Positions 33,380-44,585 of a stretch of 64,000 nt of DNA are shown piece after piece; within the stretch, counting starts at the first letter, position 1; each line of letters starts with the position of its first letter. The position numbers and the translations under genes are program-made. The DNA is taken from positions 1 through 64,000 of the forward strand of contig JACSYO010002118.1 of assembly GCA_016806645.1 (NCBI GenBank). Reading direction: 5' to 3'. The stretch is from Ophiodon elongatus (lineage: Eukaryota; Chordata; Actinopteri; Perciformes; Hexagrammidae). Under the pieces are notes generated by a model. It was not told the origin of the DNA. It saw only the letters and a program-made list of their open reading frames with translations, and did no database searches.

Positions 33380-33779
33380 GTTGCCAGTGGTTGAAAGTAA
33401 CTACGTATAACTACTAAAGTACTGTGCTTTAGTTCAAGTTTAAGGTACTTGTACTTGCTACTTTATACTTCGACTCCTCAACATCTCAAAGGCAAATATA
33501 TAGATTCAGAATATCAAGATAAAATTACAGATTATTATTAAAGAAAATAATCAACTAATATATGATGATGTTTTATTAAAGTGCCCAGCAGTATATAAAG
33601 AACTTAAAACGAGATATACATTCACCAGCTGCACATTAATGCATCAATTATTATAATACAATAATATAATATGAATCATTCTGCTTAATTAGTACTTTTA
33701 CTTTGGTACTATAAGTAGATTATAATGTTAGAATATTATACTTAATATGTGAATGCAGGACTGAGTATTAATGGTTTCA
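32421..33779. other. Intergenic DNA with G-rich tract and TA run
   Basis: A G-rich segment at 32,939-32,985 has at least six runs of three or more G (gggtggagggtgggggtg and onward), a good G-quadruplex candidate on the plus strand. A TA run lies at about 33,335-33,372. No coding exon recognised. Confidence 0.5.
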
Positions 33780-33960
33780 GTCATCTAGTGGAGTTAGAAG
33801 TACTCTGAGATGTAGTAGAGTTAAAAGTACTGTGAGATGTAGTAGAGTTAGAAGTACTCTGAGATGTAGTAGAGTTAGAAGTACTCTGAGATGTAGTAGA
33901 GTTAGAAGTACTGTGAGATGTAGTAGAGTTAGAAGTACTCCGAGATGTAGTAGTTAGAAG
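33780..33960. repeat. 26-28-bp minisatellite (agtagagttagaagtactct...)
   Basis: Six copies of a unit built from agtagagttagaagtactct and gagatgt, with ctgtg/ctctg/ctccg variants. Confidence 0.9.
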
Positions 33961-34307
33961 TAATAAGTCATAATTAGGACTTAGTATCTCATAATAATAA
34001 GCTCGTACGAGCTCATTGAGAGAGTAAGTCCAGTCATAATTATGAGAAAGTTTCTTATTATAATGACTTTATAGGATATTTATTTTTTCATCACAGTGGC
34101 GTTAATGGGCTTCCATACTTGAGAGCCAAATGTGTTGTGGAAAACTCGTAAACTAGTGTCACATGTTGTGGAGCTTGCAGCAGCATCTAGTGGCCACCGA
34201 CGGCGCTGCAGCTGAAGACAATAACCTTCTGACAGTGACTGATGGCTGCTTTCTGGTTTATACTTACAAATATAATCATGCAAAGCTAAACGACATCAGT
34301 GTCCTCA

Positions 34308-34415
34308 TGACACCCTCTGAGACCAGCATGACACCCTCTGAGACCAGCATGACACCCTCTGAGACCAGCATGACACCCTCTGAGACCAGCATGACACCCT
34401 CTGAGACCAGCATGA
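34308..34415. repeat. 21-bp minisatellite (gacaccctctgagaccagca)
   Basis: Five full copies of a 21-bp unit containing gacaccctctgagaccagca. The frame open across it on either strand is a product of the period. Confidence 0.93.
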
Positions 34416-34823
34416 CACCTCGTCTGGACCAAGTTCACCCAGCAGGTGTCTGGTGTCAGTTTACACCCTAAGAAGAAGAGACTCACCTCCTTTTTAATCT
34501 CCCCCCCCCCATGAGTTCACGTTGCCTGATCTGATCTGATAAAGATGTGTTGCGTGTTTCACAAACCAGAATAAACACACACCTTCAACACGAGAGTCAC
34601 AGAACTCATTTATCTTCCACGGCAACACGTTGACATGGAAACCAACTTAATAGTCGCAGACGACACAAAGTATTTCACAAAGTATTTCTCACATTTGACT
34701 GCAGTTAAAAGTGTGATCCAGTAAACTGTAATGCAATGCGTTGACGCCGGAGCCTGTGGCAACACGTTGGCAATGTGACATTGAGAGCAGCTGATTCCAC
34801 TGATTAACAGCCTCGTCTGGAGA

Positions 34824-35018
34824 GGAAGAACCAATCAGAGAGGAGCTGCAGGTCGGACTGAGGGGAAGAACCAATCAGAGAGGAGCTGCAGGTCGGACTG
34901 AGGGGAAGAGCCAATCAGAGAGGAGCTGCAGGTCGGACTGAGGGGAAGAGCCAATCAGAGAGGAGCTGCAGGTCGGACTGAGAGGAAGAGCCAATCAGAG
35001 AGGAGCTGCAGGTCGGAC
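34824..35018. repeat. About 46-bp minisatellite (ccaatcagagaggagctgca...)
   Basis: Five copies of a unit with ccaatcagagaggagctgca and ggtcggactgaggggaaga, almost identical among copies. Confidence 0.95.
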
Positions 35019-35069
35019 TAGGACATTTTGCACTGTATGTCCACTATAGGCCCATTGTATGCCCACTGT

Positions 35070-35462
35070 CCTGATGTCCTGATGACCTCATGACCTGATG
35101 TCCTGATGACCTGATGTCCTGATGACCTGATGTCCTGATGTCCTGATGACCTCATGACCTGATGACCTGATGACCTCATGACCTGATGTCCTGATGACCT
35201 GATGTCCTGATGTCCTGATGACCTCATGACCTGATGACCTGATGACCTCATGACCTGATGTCCTGATGTCCTGATGTCCTGATGTCCTGATGACCTGATG
35301 TCCTGATGTCCTGATGACCTACCTGATGTCCTGATGACCTCATGACCTGATGACCTGATGTCCTGATGACCTCATGACCTGATGACCTGATGTCCTGATG
35401 ACCTCATGACCTGATGACCTGATGTCCTGATGACCTGATGACCTCATGACCTGATGTCCTGC
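35070..35462. repeat. 9/10-bp minisatellite with higher-order pattern
   Basis: About 40 short units: cctgatgtc, cctgatgac and cctcatgac. The three types are arranged in longer blocks (for example cctgatgacctcatgacctg recurring), so the array has a second-level period. Confidence 0.93.
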
Positions 35463-38400
35463 CTGAGAGGAGAAGATGTTGTATCTAAGCAGGAGACTCT
35501 TTCAGAGGGCGGTCCACACTTTGACTGTAGTCTCAGGGTAAGTACACAGTAACCGTCGTAAGAGGCCATCGGTCGCGGCTCCCCTTTCTCCAGATGGCTC
35601 TCGCACTCCGTCACACATGTCTAATTCTGTCTGATGCCGGTCTGAGAGCTCAGCTGTTATCTGAGGATATGATACAGCTGTCAGCGGAGGTCAGATATAA
35701 CCGGCATTAGGAACGACATGCCATACTCAAGACATTGTTTAAGGCTGTCCAGAGTTTCCTGTTGTGAGAAACAACCAGTGAAACAAACCATATCGATTAT
35801 TTACCATCCAGCGTACCATAAAACAGGGGTCTATTTGTTTACATTAAAAAACATGTAATCCAGGTTATCACGGGATTATCATTCTTCAGGCATCCCTATG
35901 CATGATGTGGGACTATTTTCTCAGTAGAAATACATAAAAAAACGCGTATTTTCACAGGTTGGAGATTCGGGAGCCTGCAGATGAGGGAGACTCCTCATAA
36001 ATAAGTGTTTTGTTTTTTTATTCTCTGACAGCTCAACAAAACATTTGTCTTTATGGAAATAGTAACAACTGCCCCACCACCTCCCAACCCCAAGGCAGCA
36101 GCTGACACTGATACCAACGCCCTCTTGGCCTCCACATCAATCATTTTCCCAGCGTTGTTATGTTTGTTTGTCTTCTTTCAGTGTGAAAACCACAAGCATG
36201 ATTTTAAATGAACGTATGTATGTGTGAGCATTCATAAATGCAGCCCACCAAGAAGGATGCCACCTGCACAGCAACTTCCCGTGAGGTTAAATCTGATCCG
36301 ATCTCATCCAACAGCAACATTCATAAACTAACCTTCCTCTGCAGAAAACCACACCACGTCACATTTAAGTTGATCTGCAAGGACAAAAGAAGAAGAAAAA
36401 ATAACAAAACATGACTTTCACATCTACAAATAATGACACCGGATTCAATAACTCACCTCATCTGCTCCAGCATGAGGGCGGGAACGTTTCCCTTTCAGTT
36501 TAAACCAACAGCAGATATTAATATAAAACAGCTTTGACCCAAATCCAGAAACAAAATTGAGGATTCAGCCGTTAAAACCAACTGGAAAATTGTTAATTAC
36601 TACAAAAGATAACTCTCAGTATCACAAATGAAACGCATACAAGTATTGGGGGGTTCTGAGGTTGTGAAACATCAAATACACTTAAAATACACTTCATTTG
36701 TTTTCCTTTTCAGGTGAGAGGTAGTTCTCTTCTACTTTTGTTCAGCTACGTTTGCATTATGATTGACAGCTAAACAGTTTTTGCCTTCAGCTGTCTGTGT
36801 GTTCTAAACATTAGCTAACTGTTAGCTAACTGTTAGCTATTGGCTACAGTTAAAGCTGAAGTAATTAAGCCTTTAAAAAGTAAATAAATTATTAGTATTG
36901 TTTTAAATTCTGTACATACATTTTTAAAAGACTTTTAAAATCATTGTAAAATGTCTCGTTAGCTAAGGATTAGCATAAAGGTGACTTTAAGCATTAATTT
37001 GAAGGATGAGAGAAAAGCAGACATTTTAAGTACAATTCTGTCTACCAGACATCGATATCAGATAAATGTCCGACAGCTGCTACAAGTTATTATCTTAAAG
37101 CTACTGTACAATAGTATGTAATAGTAGGAGTTCTTTAACTGAGCACAGACTATTTAAGATTCATTTTAGATCTAAACTTGCAGCATTTGAACATGAGCTT
37201 GTGTTCACCACCAGAATGAAAAGCCTCGTCGCTAACTGAGCAGCAAGTAACGTCTCAGTGCGTCTGTTATTTACACGCATTTAAATTAGGATATATATTT
37301 TATACATTTGGTGCAAAATTGGCCCTTTTCTATGCAAATGAGATGCAAATCTCATTGCAAAAACAGTAAAGTTCACAAAGATCAGCGCTAAGACTTCAGA
37401 GAGTTGGTGGTATCTGTCACATGTTAAATTTCTTGCCTCATTTTCCTTTTCTCTTACTATTTTTCTGCCTTCAAAGCCAAAATGTATACTTTACCACATT
37501 TATAACTGCAATCAGAAAAAAGGGCAAATTGCACTCAACTGCAAACCTTTATGAGCCGTGATATCGTCAGTATCTTTAGTGAACGGGGCCGAGAGCAGTT
37601 TGTTGGGGCCCCGCGATACAAATTCAACAAGACGATGAACATGAAGCTTTCTTATTTAATGTGACAGCAACAAGACGATAACCGTACATCACACTTCTGT
37701 TGCAACAGTTTAGAAAAGATGACAAGACGTTAGTACAGATTGAAGGCTGAATTATACTTCTGCTTTATTTCATCCGTTAGCGCCATGCTAACGCAACGCT
37801 TTGGGCTAACGTTACTCTGCGTCAGACGATCAGCACAGTCGGAGTACCAATGAGACAAATGTGTTAATAGATTGCATTTTTAAATAGTCAAACTTTAGAG
37901 AACAAAGCGGCCTAATTATGACCCGATAACAAAACTCTAGTGGACGTTATTCACTCATCAAGTTTACACGATCAGCTGTAAATGTGTGAGTGGTTTTATT
38001 TATTTTATCTTTGAATGCAGAAGAAATATATCTGTAAGAAACTGTCTTTTCTGTGGTAAAAGTAAAAGAAATAATATCATGTAAGCTTAAAGATGAACAT
38101 GTGAACAATTACCACGTTTTAATCACCGGGATTCTGCTCAGTGAACTCATTTAAGTCAATAAAGTAATTATATTTCTGGATTTTAAGATCGACTCCATAA
38201 GATGTTTACTTTTTGGTTTGAGGAAGTTACATCGCAGGTGACGCGACGTTTGGATGCAGAAGCACAAGTCAGCCTTCAGAGTACAGAAGCAGGTTTGATT
38301 CACCACTCAAGTACTAATACTGACATCAGTACACAGTACAAATACATCACAGTACTACAGTTTCAACACAGGCAAAAGCAGAAGGCAGCTGGGATTCAAA

Positions 38401-38837
38401 GAGTTTTGTTCCAACGTGAGATATCCAAAAACGACCTGAAACCTGCTCATCTACCTCAGATTAATAACTCAACTCATGCTTTGGATAAAACACCATAAAT
38501 AAAACTATTTACTTTTAATAGCCGAAGTTAAAAGGTAAAAGGTTATATATAATAATAATTTTAGGTTTGCACGGTCATCAATTTTTAAAATCCTGCAAAC
38601 CAGCCGAAGAGATCATCGTCCATCACTTACTGTACGAGAAGCTCAGAAACACCATCGTCTCTCGAGAGACGTGAACCTCACAAATCATTCTGTCAAACCC
38701 TCACAAATCATCTCTTCAATAAAACTAAATGGTAGGTTTACGGTGGACATGCAGCCTTTTGGAATAAAACTCTTCCGTTGCGAAGGCGTTGGACCTGAAG
38801 AACTTGTTGAAGCCCAACGATCCGTGACGGATCACAT
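35463..38837. other. 3.4-kb non-repetitive stretch downstream of TnI-d; no gene assigned
   Basis: The longest stretch free of obvious repeats. No recognisable protein exon. Minus-strand splice-like signals occur at 36,457 (G|GTGAGT) and around a possible 42-bp exon (36,374-36,333, acceptor tccttgcag, donor GTTAGT), and a plus-strand pair near 35,500-35,540. These could belong to an unannotated non-coding transcript or be chance. The 3' UTR of TnI-d must lie at the right end; an ATTAAA (minus) near 38,514-38,519 is the only candidate poly(A) signal noticed. Confidence 0.4.
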
Positions 38838-40828
38838 TTAACTGTCAAACATCTTCTTCCTGTCGGACTTGTCTTCGATGTTCTTACGCCAGTCGCCCAC
38901 GTCGCGCAGCTGCTTGTCCTGTGAACACAGACCATGTTTCATCAACGTTTTTTCTTATTTATTTATTTTGATGTGTATTCATGAAATAAATAACTCCTAC
39001 TATTTAGGCAAGTTTTGTGTACCAGTGTCTGTGTTTACGCAAGATTTACCATTTGGGAACGAGTAGTTACTGGATGTAACTCCAGTTCTATGAGTAAGTG
39101 CAGAGCCCTCTAAAGGGCTTTACCTTTTGGAGGGCTATTAAATGGGGTTAACCAATAGCGATGCCCGATAGAGGTCATACTGCGTATGAAATAGAACTAG
39201 AAAGGTATACGTATAAAAACATATATCTGTACTAAAACAAGGTGTTTTATGATTGTCTGATGGCTTATTCTTCTCACCCTTTAAGACTTATTTTTAGCAA
39301 TACAGCAGTGTTTTCAGATTCCAGTACCAAACTTTGTGAGTACTATAGTGTTATCATAACTAGTGGCCAAACCTACAAAAATACAAGTTGTAATGAACCA
39401 CATTAATCCTTAAACTAGGGAGCCTACAAGAAACCAAGACAGCAAACTAAACCACAGTTTAGGTAGAATATTGAAGTTCAGATGAACCAGGCACCGGCTC
39501 ACCTCCTCCTTGACCTCCTTCTTGACCTGCTTCAGGTTGGCCCTCAGGTCCATGTTGACCGTGTGCTTGGAGCCCAGCAGAGCCTTCAGCATGGCGTCAG
39601 CAGACATGCGGACCTTCTTCAGACGGGGTCTCTTGAACTTTCCCCTCATGTCCACGATCTTTATGTTGAGGTCTCTGACCTTCAAGGGGGATTCGGGACA
39701 CAAGTAGAGACTTTAGATATTATCGTGGTCATGACAGTTTTCTGTTAAAAGAACATTCACCTTTTTATATAACAGGACCTTGAAATGATGCCGAGTTACA
39801 TTTGAAACACAATATACAACAAAAACATTCAAATAAGGTGAAAAAGATCCTTTATGAGAACAAATACACCCACAATAAAACAAAAACATCTTTACTGCAA
39901 TAAAAGCATAAAAGCAGTTTTCAGGATATTAATAATATGAGCATTCTGTTCCGAAAGCCAATTTATATACCCTGGTGCTCGTTATTGCATAAATAATACA
40001 GCCTCTAAATACAGTGGTGGAAGAAGTATTCAGATACTTTACTTCAGTAAAAGTACTAATACCACAAAAAAAAGTCCTGCATTCAAAACCTTACTTTAGG
40101 AAAAGTTTGTAAGTATTAACAGCAAATTGTACTTCAAGTACATGAAGTAAAAATATTGACTGGTCATTAAAATGTTCCCTGCCAGTGTTTTAATATTAAA
40201 TATGATTTTTCTGGATTAACGTGTGTTGCGTTTTACTGCTGCAGATGTTTAAGGTTCACAGCTAACGGTCTAAAACGGCTTAGCTATAACTTAAACATAA
40301 ATAAAATATTAACTTCTTTCCTTTACGACCTGTACAGGGAACACGTTCTCAAATTAATCTTCTGTGTCCACAGGCAACTGTTTAGTCTAGGAAAGGATCG
40401 CGGTTCGGGTTAAAATAAGTTCCTCTGTTACGTGACTAAGTACGTTATGTGAGTGAAGTCAGGTGTGTTGCATCCTGTGAGTCGGTCATAGCGAACCGTT
40501 AGATGTCACTTTAGGTAACGGAACAAACGGACATATTTAATATAACCTTTCATATGTCTAGGCCTTTTATTTTGAAAGGTAAGAATGAATGAATATGTCC
40601 GTTTCTCACAATGTGATTGGGCGATGCTTATATTCGTGATGCAAAAGCTCCGAAAAATTACGTCGTTTTTTTCGGCTGCTTAATATTCACGATTCGTGAC
40701 AAAAAAGCAACAGTTTGAAAAAATATATTTAGATGTAAACCAATCGCACGAAAAAAAAAAAAAAAAACATCCCGGGGGTTCGAGACCTTTCCTGCCGTCA
40801 AAACTACGACCACGTCATTGCTGCTTTT

Positions 40829-40876
<48 letters not shown>

Positions 40877-40911
40877 CATCTATTTATTTTAAGCTTAGAT
40901 AGATATATAGG

Positions 40912-40945
<34 letters not shown>

Positions 40946-40951
40946 TATAGG

Positions 40952-41011
<60 letters not shown>

Positions 41012-41055
41012 CAGATATATAGGTAGATAGATAGATAGATAGAAAGATATATAGG

Positions 41056-41107
<52 letters not shown>

Positions 41108-41108
41108 C

Positions 41109-41159
<51 letters not shown>

Positions 41160-41168
41160 CAGATAGAC

Positions 41169-41231
<63 letters not shown>

Positions 41232-41232
41232 C

Positions 41233-41278
<46 letters not shown>

Positions 41279-41279
41279 G

Positions 41280-41347
<68 letters not shown>

Positions 41348-43044
41348 CACTTTATTAATCCTGCAAGGGGACATTTTTTCGCTACAACAATATATACAAA
41401 AAATAGAATATAATAATAAGAAATAAGAAAAATGCACAATATATACAACAAATACAATATAAAAATAATAATGATAATATATTAAATGAACTAACAAAAC
41501 GAAACAGTAGTGCAAGACGTAGCCAACAACAAACAACGGTGTTGTAGTTGAGTGGTTGATTTGGCCAGAGGTGATTTACTTGCATCACGTACATAATAGT
41601 TCAGTTTATTTGTCATTCTTTTAGCTTAAAAAAATAAATAAAAATAAAACAGCACATCATGTATTTTCCTCCTTCATTCTACAAATGTAGATGATCCACA
41701 GAAGAAACCAACGAGCTGGAGAAGAGAAGGGTTCTCACCTCGTTGAGGACCAGGTTGAGTTTGAACTCGATGCCGTACCTCTCCTCCTCGCTGACGTCGA
41801 TCTGCTCGTGGAGTTTCTGGCAAAGTTCCTGAAGAGAAAACAAAACGTTAGGCGGCTTTTTTTGTAGCTGATTGCAAACTTACTAAACTGATTTCACCAA
41901 ATGTAAGCTCAAATATTGTCATCTACCCCACAGAATAGAGACTTGTAGGATTTACTTTACTGTAGGGGATATGATAAAAGACTTTTGTAGGATATACACA
42001 CCACCATTGAAAATGTATTAATGTTTTTATCAATGTGTCCAGTCAGACGTGTGAGAGGACTCTACACGTCTGACTGATGCTTTTATTTTGTAGGAAGTCT
42101 CTTTCCTAATAGATGTTATTTAGTTTAGTGGACGAGAACTAAACTCTGTTCAGAGGTTCAGCTGAAAGAGACAAAGATCCTCTACGCGACAGATGAACGA
42201 GAAGAGAAGGAATCATCAGTCGCTGGTCAGAGACACTGGAAGCTCACATTTACATAAAAAGAGCTTCCTGTTTCAGAGTCAAGACTTTCACAATAAAAGC
42301 AGCCCAGAAGAGAAGCAGATGGTTGGTCTGTTAGCCCTGTTGTTGGAACATCAGCTGACCTCACCACAGCTTAAACCTCTTCAACCAACATTCAGAGTTC
42401 AATAGTGAAACTAACTGTCACGTGAATAAAACGTCTGGTGTCTGAATTATAACGTTTGCATTATTGGAGGCCATAAAGCTGACGGTCCGGGTCGTGTCTC
42501 ACCGTGAGCTCTTCTTTGGAGTACGGCAGGTCCAGAGGAGGACATTTATCTGTCAGGAACTTCTCCCTCTCCCCGACCTTCACCCCGGCCTCCGCCTCCA
42601 GCATGTTGGTGGCCACCAGCAGCATGCAGCCCTGTGGGCGACAAGCTACTTTTTAATATTTTCAGATACAACTTACAAAAAAAACTGCATCTCCACTTTT
42701 CTTCTTCGTCCAGAAGAGAAACGCGCTGACGTCTTACCTTCAGAGTGTGCTTGCGCCTCGCGGACAGTCTTTTCCTGCAGGTGGAAACACAAGATGGGAC
42801 TCAGACATTCGGGCCATTATCTTATAAATATAACAATATAAAGATCTTTAATCAAAAACACGAAGTCAAGTGTTCAGAAACGTGTGCCAGAGTTTTCTTG
42901 TTTTTGCAGTTGCAGAGAAAATAGTCCAATAAATGTACAAAAGTAGAATATTTTATCCTTTAAAAAGTTCCTAAATCTGTTAACGAGTATCAGAACAATA
43001 AACATATTGATACATATTAAAGTGTTGACTTACTCGCAGGCCAT
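38838..43044 (-). CDS. Divergent fast-type troponin I (TnI-d), complete
   Basis: Six coding exons: 43,044-43,034 (5' UTR to an acceptor near 43,069); 42,774-42,738; 42,631-42,503; 41,828-41,739; 39,679-39,503; 38,918-38,838 (stop TAA). Joined: 174 residues starting MACEKRLSARRKHTLK. Residues 17-59 (GCMLLVATNMLEAEAGVKVG...) and 60-89 (ELCQKLHEQIDVSEEERYG...) have the exon lengths of TnI but differ much from a, b, c and e: GCMLLVATN replaces SVMLQIAAT and the coiled coil ends LNLVLNE. From residue 102 the protein is conventional: GKFKRPRLKKVR inhibitory peptide, MSADAMLKALLGSKHTV switch segment, then VGDWRKNIEDKSDRKKMFDS. Exon 2 has an extra codon relative to TnI-c and -e. The exon 6 acceptor is AAG|GT rather than a CAG, chosen because it keeps frame and length (59 codons). 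Splice sites and frame are intact, so it is probably functional. Which teleost paralogue name applies I cannot tell. Confidence 0.9.
39055..39200. mobile_element. Possible short interspersed repeat in intron 6 of TnI-d
   Basis: The sequence ttactggatgtaactccagt through gtgcagagccctctaaaggg resembles a short repeat I associate with perch-like fish genomes. There is only one copy in the window, so this cannot be checked internally. Confidence 0.25.
40830..41370. repeat. (TA)n and 450-bp (GATA)n array next to a retroposon-like tail
   Basis: A TA run (40,833-40,870) is followed by GATA tetranucleotides from about 40,900 to 41,346 with GACA and GGTA variants, then cactttattaatcctgcaag and gggacattttttcgc. 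In fish, GATA arrays next to a ctttattaatcc...gggac phrase are typical of a retroposon 3' tail; this is recalled knowledge, and the family is not named. The whole lies in intron 5 of TnI-d. Confidence 0.9.
41965..42320. mobile_element. MITE-like element, copy in intron 4 of TnI-d
   Basis: It shares with 49.2-49.84 kb the segments tatacacaccaccattga, gtccagtcagacgtgtgaga, gatgcttttattttgtagga, tgttcagaggttcagctgaa and ctctacgcgacagatgaacg. There are no open frames. The end near the exon 4 acceptor side is approximate. Confidence 0.7.
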
Positions 43045-43164
43045 CTTGGCAGCAGGAACCGGATGCTATCTGATGAAAAACACACAAAAGACAGCATTAA
43101 AATTATATTTATACTTCTTTAAATGTAGATGCACAAAACATATACACGACCCCCTCTGTTTTAC

Positions 43165-44015
43165 TATTTACTGCATTCTCTCTTCTGACCACCAGGGGGC
43201 GACTCCTCTGGTTGTATAGAAGTCAAAGCTTCATGTGTTAAAGCTGCATTCTCTCTCCTGACCACCAGGGGCGACTCCTCTGGTTGTATAGAAGTCAAAG
43301 CTTCATGTGGTAAAGCTGCATTCTCTCTCCTGACCACCAGGGGCGACTCCTCTGGTTGTATAGAAGTCAAAGCTTCATGTGTTAAAGCTGCATTCTCTCT
43401 CCTGACCACCAGGGGGCAGCTCCTCTGGTTGTATAGAAGTCAAAGCTTCATGTGTTAAAGCTGCATTCTCTCTCCTGACCACCAGGGGGCGACTCCTCTG
43501 GTTGTATAGAAGTCAAAGCTTCATGTGTTAAAGCTGCATTCTCTCTCCTGACCACCAGGGGGCGACTCCTTTGGTTGTATAGAAGTCTATAGAAAATGAC
43601 TCTACTACTCTCTTGATTTATTCCCTCAGTAAACATTGTAAACATGAGTTTATGTCTCAATCTCTAGTTTCAAGTCTTCTTCAATACAGCATGATGTTCA
43701 TTTAGTAAATTATGGTCCATTTAGAGTCAAACAGACCATAAAGCAGGGGATGCTTTAGGGCGGGGCTACAAGCTGATTGACAGGTCTCTACCAGAGACGT
43801 TGTCCGGTCTGAGAGTTGTGCGTGAAAAGAAACCTTTCACAGTGCGTTTTCACTTCATGAAAGTTAATTGTAACATTTTCAGCGTTCAGTTGTAGCTCCG
43901 CCCTCTCGCGTCACATCTGGTTGCAAAAAACCAAGATGGCGACGGCCACAATACCGAACTCCAGGCTTCATAACATCAGGTGACTACGTCCACTTCTTAT
44001 ATAGTCTGTGCGAGC
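43165..44015. mobile_element. Interspersed element with 73-bp repeats, copy 3 (minus orientation)
   Basis: Six 73-bp units (43,168-43,590) are followed by the conserved body, then gcggggctacaagctgattg, and a long end containing caccaagatggcgacggcca-like sequence and cttatatagtctgtg. This is the most complete copy and suggests the element's outer end lies near 44,010. It sits in intron 1 of TnI-d. Confidence 0.78.
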
Positions 44016-44342
44016 GACAGCCAATCAGCTAACAGAGTCCCGTGACCTGTGTTACAAAGAATGTCTTCCCCCCTGAAACAGGTGAACTACTTCCTGGTGT
44101 GAGCCCGTCCTCTGTAACGTCTTCAAATAAATATTTTATATATTGGTGTCCTTGTTTTAAAGTATTTCATGTGTCCCGTGTAAATAACTATATAAATGAA
44201 TAAACAAAGTACTTCATGCCTGAAGCCGTTCTTCTGCTTCCTGCCGTGGAGACTCACCTGTCTCACGTTTCATGTTTGGATCGTGTTGATTCTATCTTAA
44301 GACTTCAAAGTTAATTCCAGGACATTTAGTGGAACTGAACTT

Positions 44343-44585
44343 TGTAACCGAGGCCGCGTTAATGCCTTAAAGGACCAGGACGCTATTTTTAGCGTGGTGG
44401 CTCTGGGGGATCGAGGCCCAGATGCCCGCGGCACGCTGCATTATATCTCCACCACGATCGGACGGATCGGCACCAAACTTAGTTTTCTGACTTTTACGAT
44501 CCACAGAGGACGAATCGCGAGGACCCTGGTGATCCTCTGGCTGCTCGTCTAGCGCCACCTACAGGTTCTACTTAATCCAAAGTCT
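44343..44585. mobile_element. Possible repeat fragment (…gcgccacctacagg…)
   Basis: The phrases accacgatcggacggatcgg, caccaaactta and tagcgccacctacaggttct are reminiscent of the modular repeat at 6.5-8.5 kb (caccaaatttgg and gtggcgct phrases). It is too diverged to prove. It lies in intron 1 of TnI-d. Confidence 0.3.

Noticed and set aside
35463..35545. Plus-strand acceptor and donor pair framing a 32-bp segment
   Set aside because: Such pairs also occur elsewhere on both strands; without a reading frame or conservation they are expected by chance in 64 kb.
43164..43660. Repeated peptide frames (QPEES...GGQERE) in the 73-bp repeat, also at 30.6 and 57.5 kb
   Set aside because: They are carried by an interspersed repeat, broken by the tandem units and not conserved as protein.
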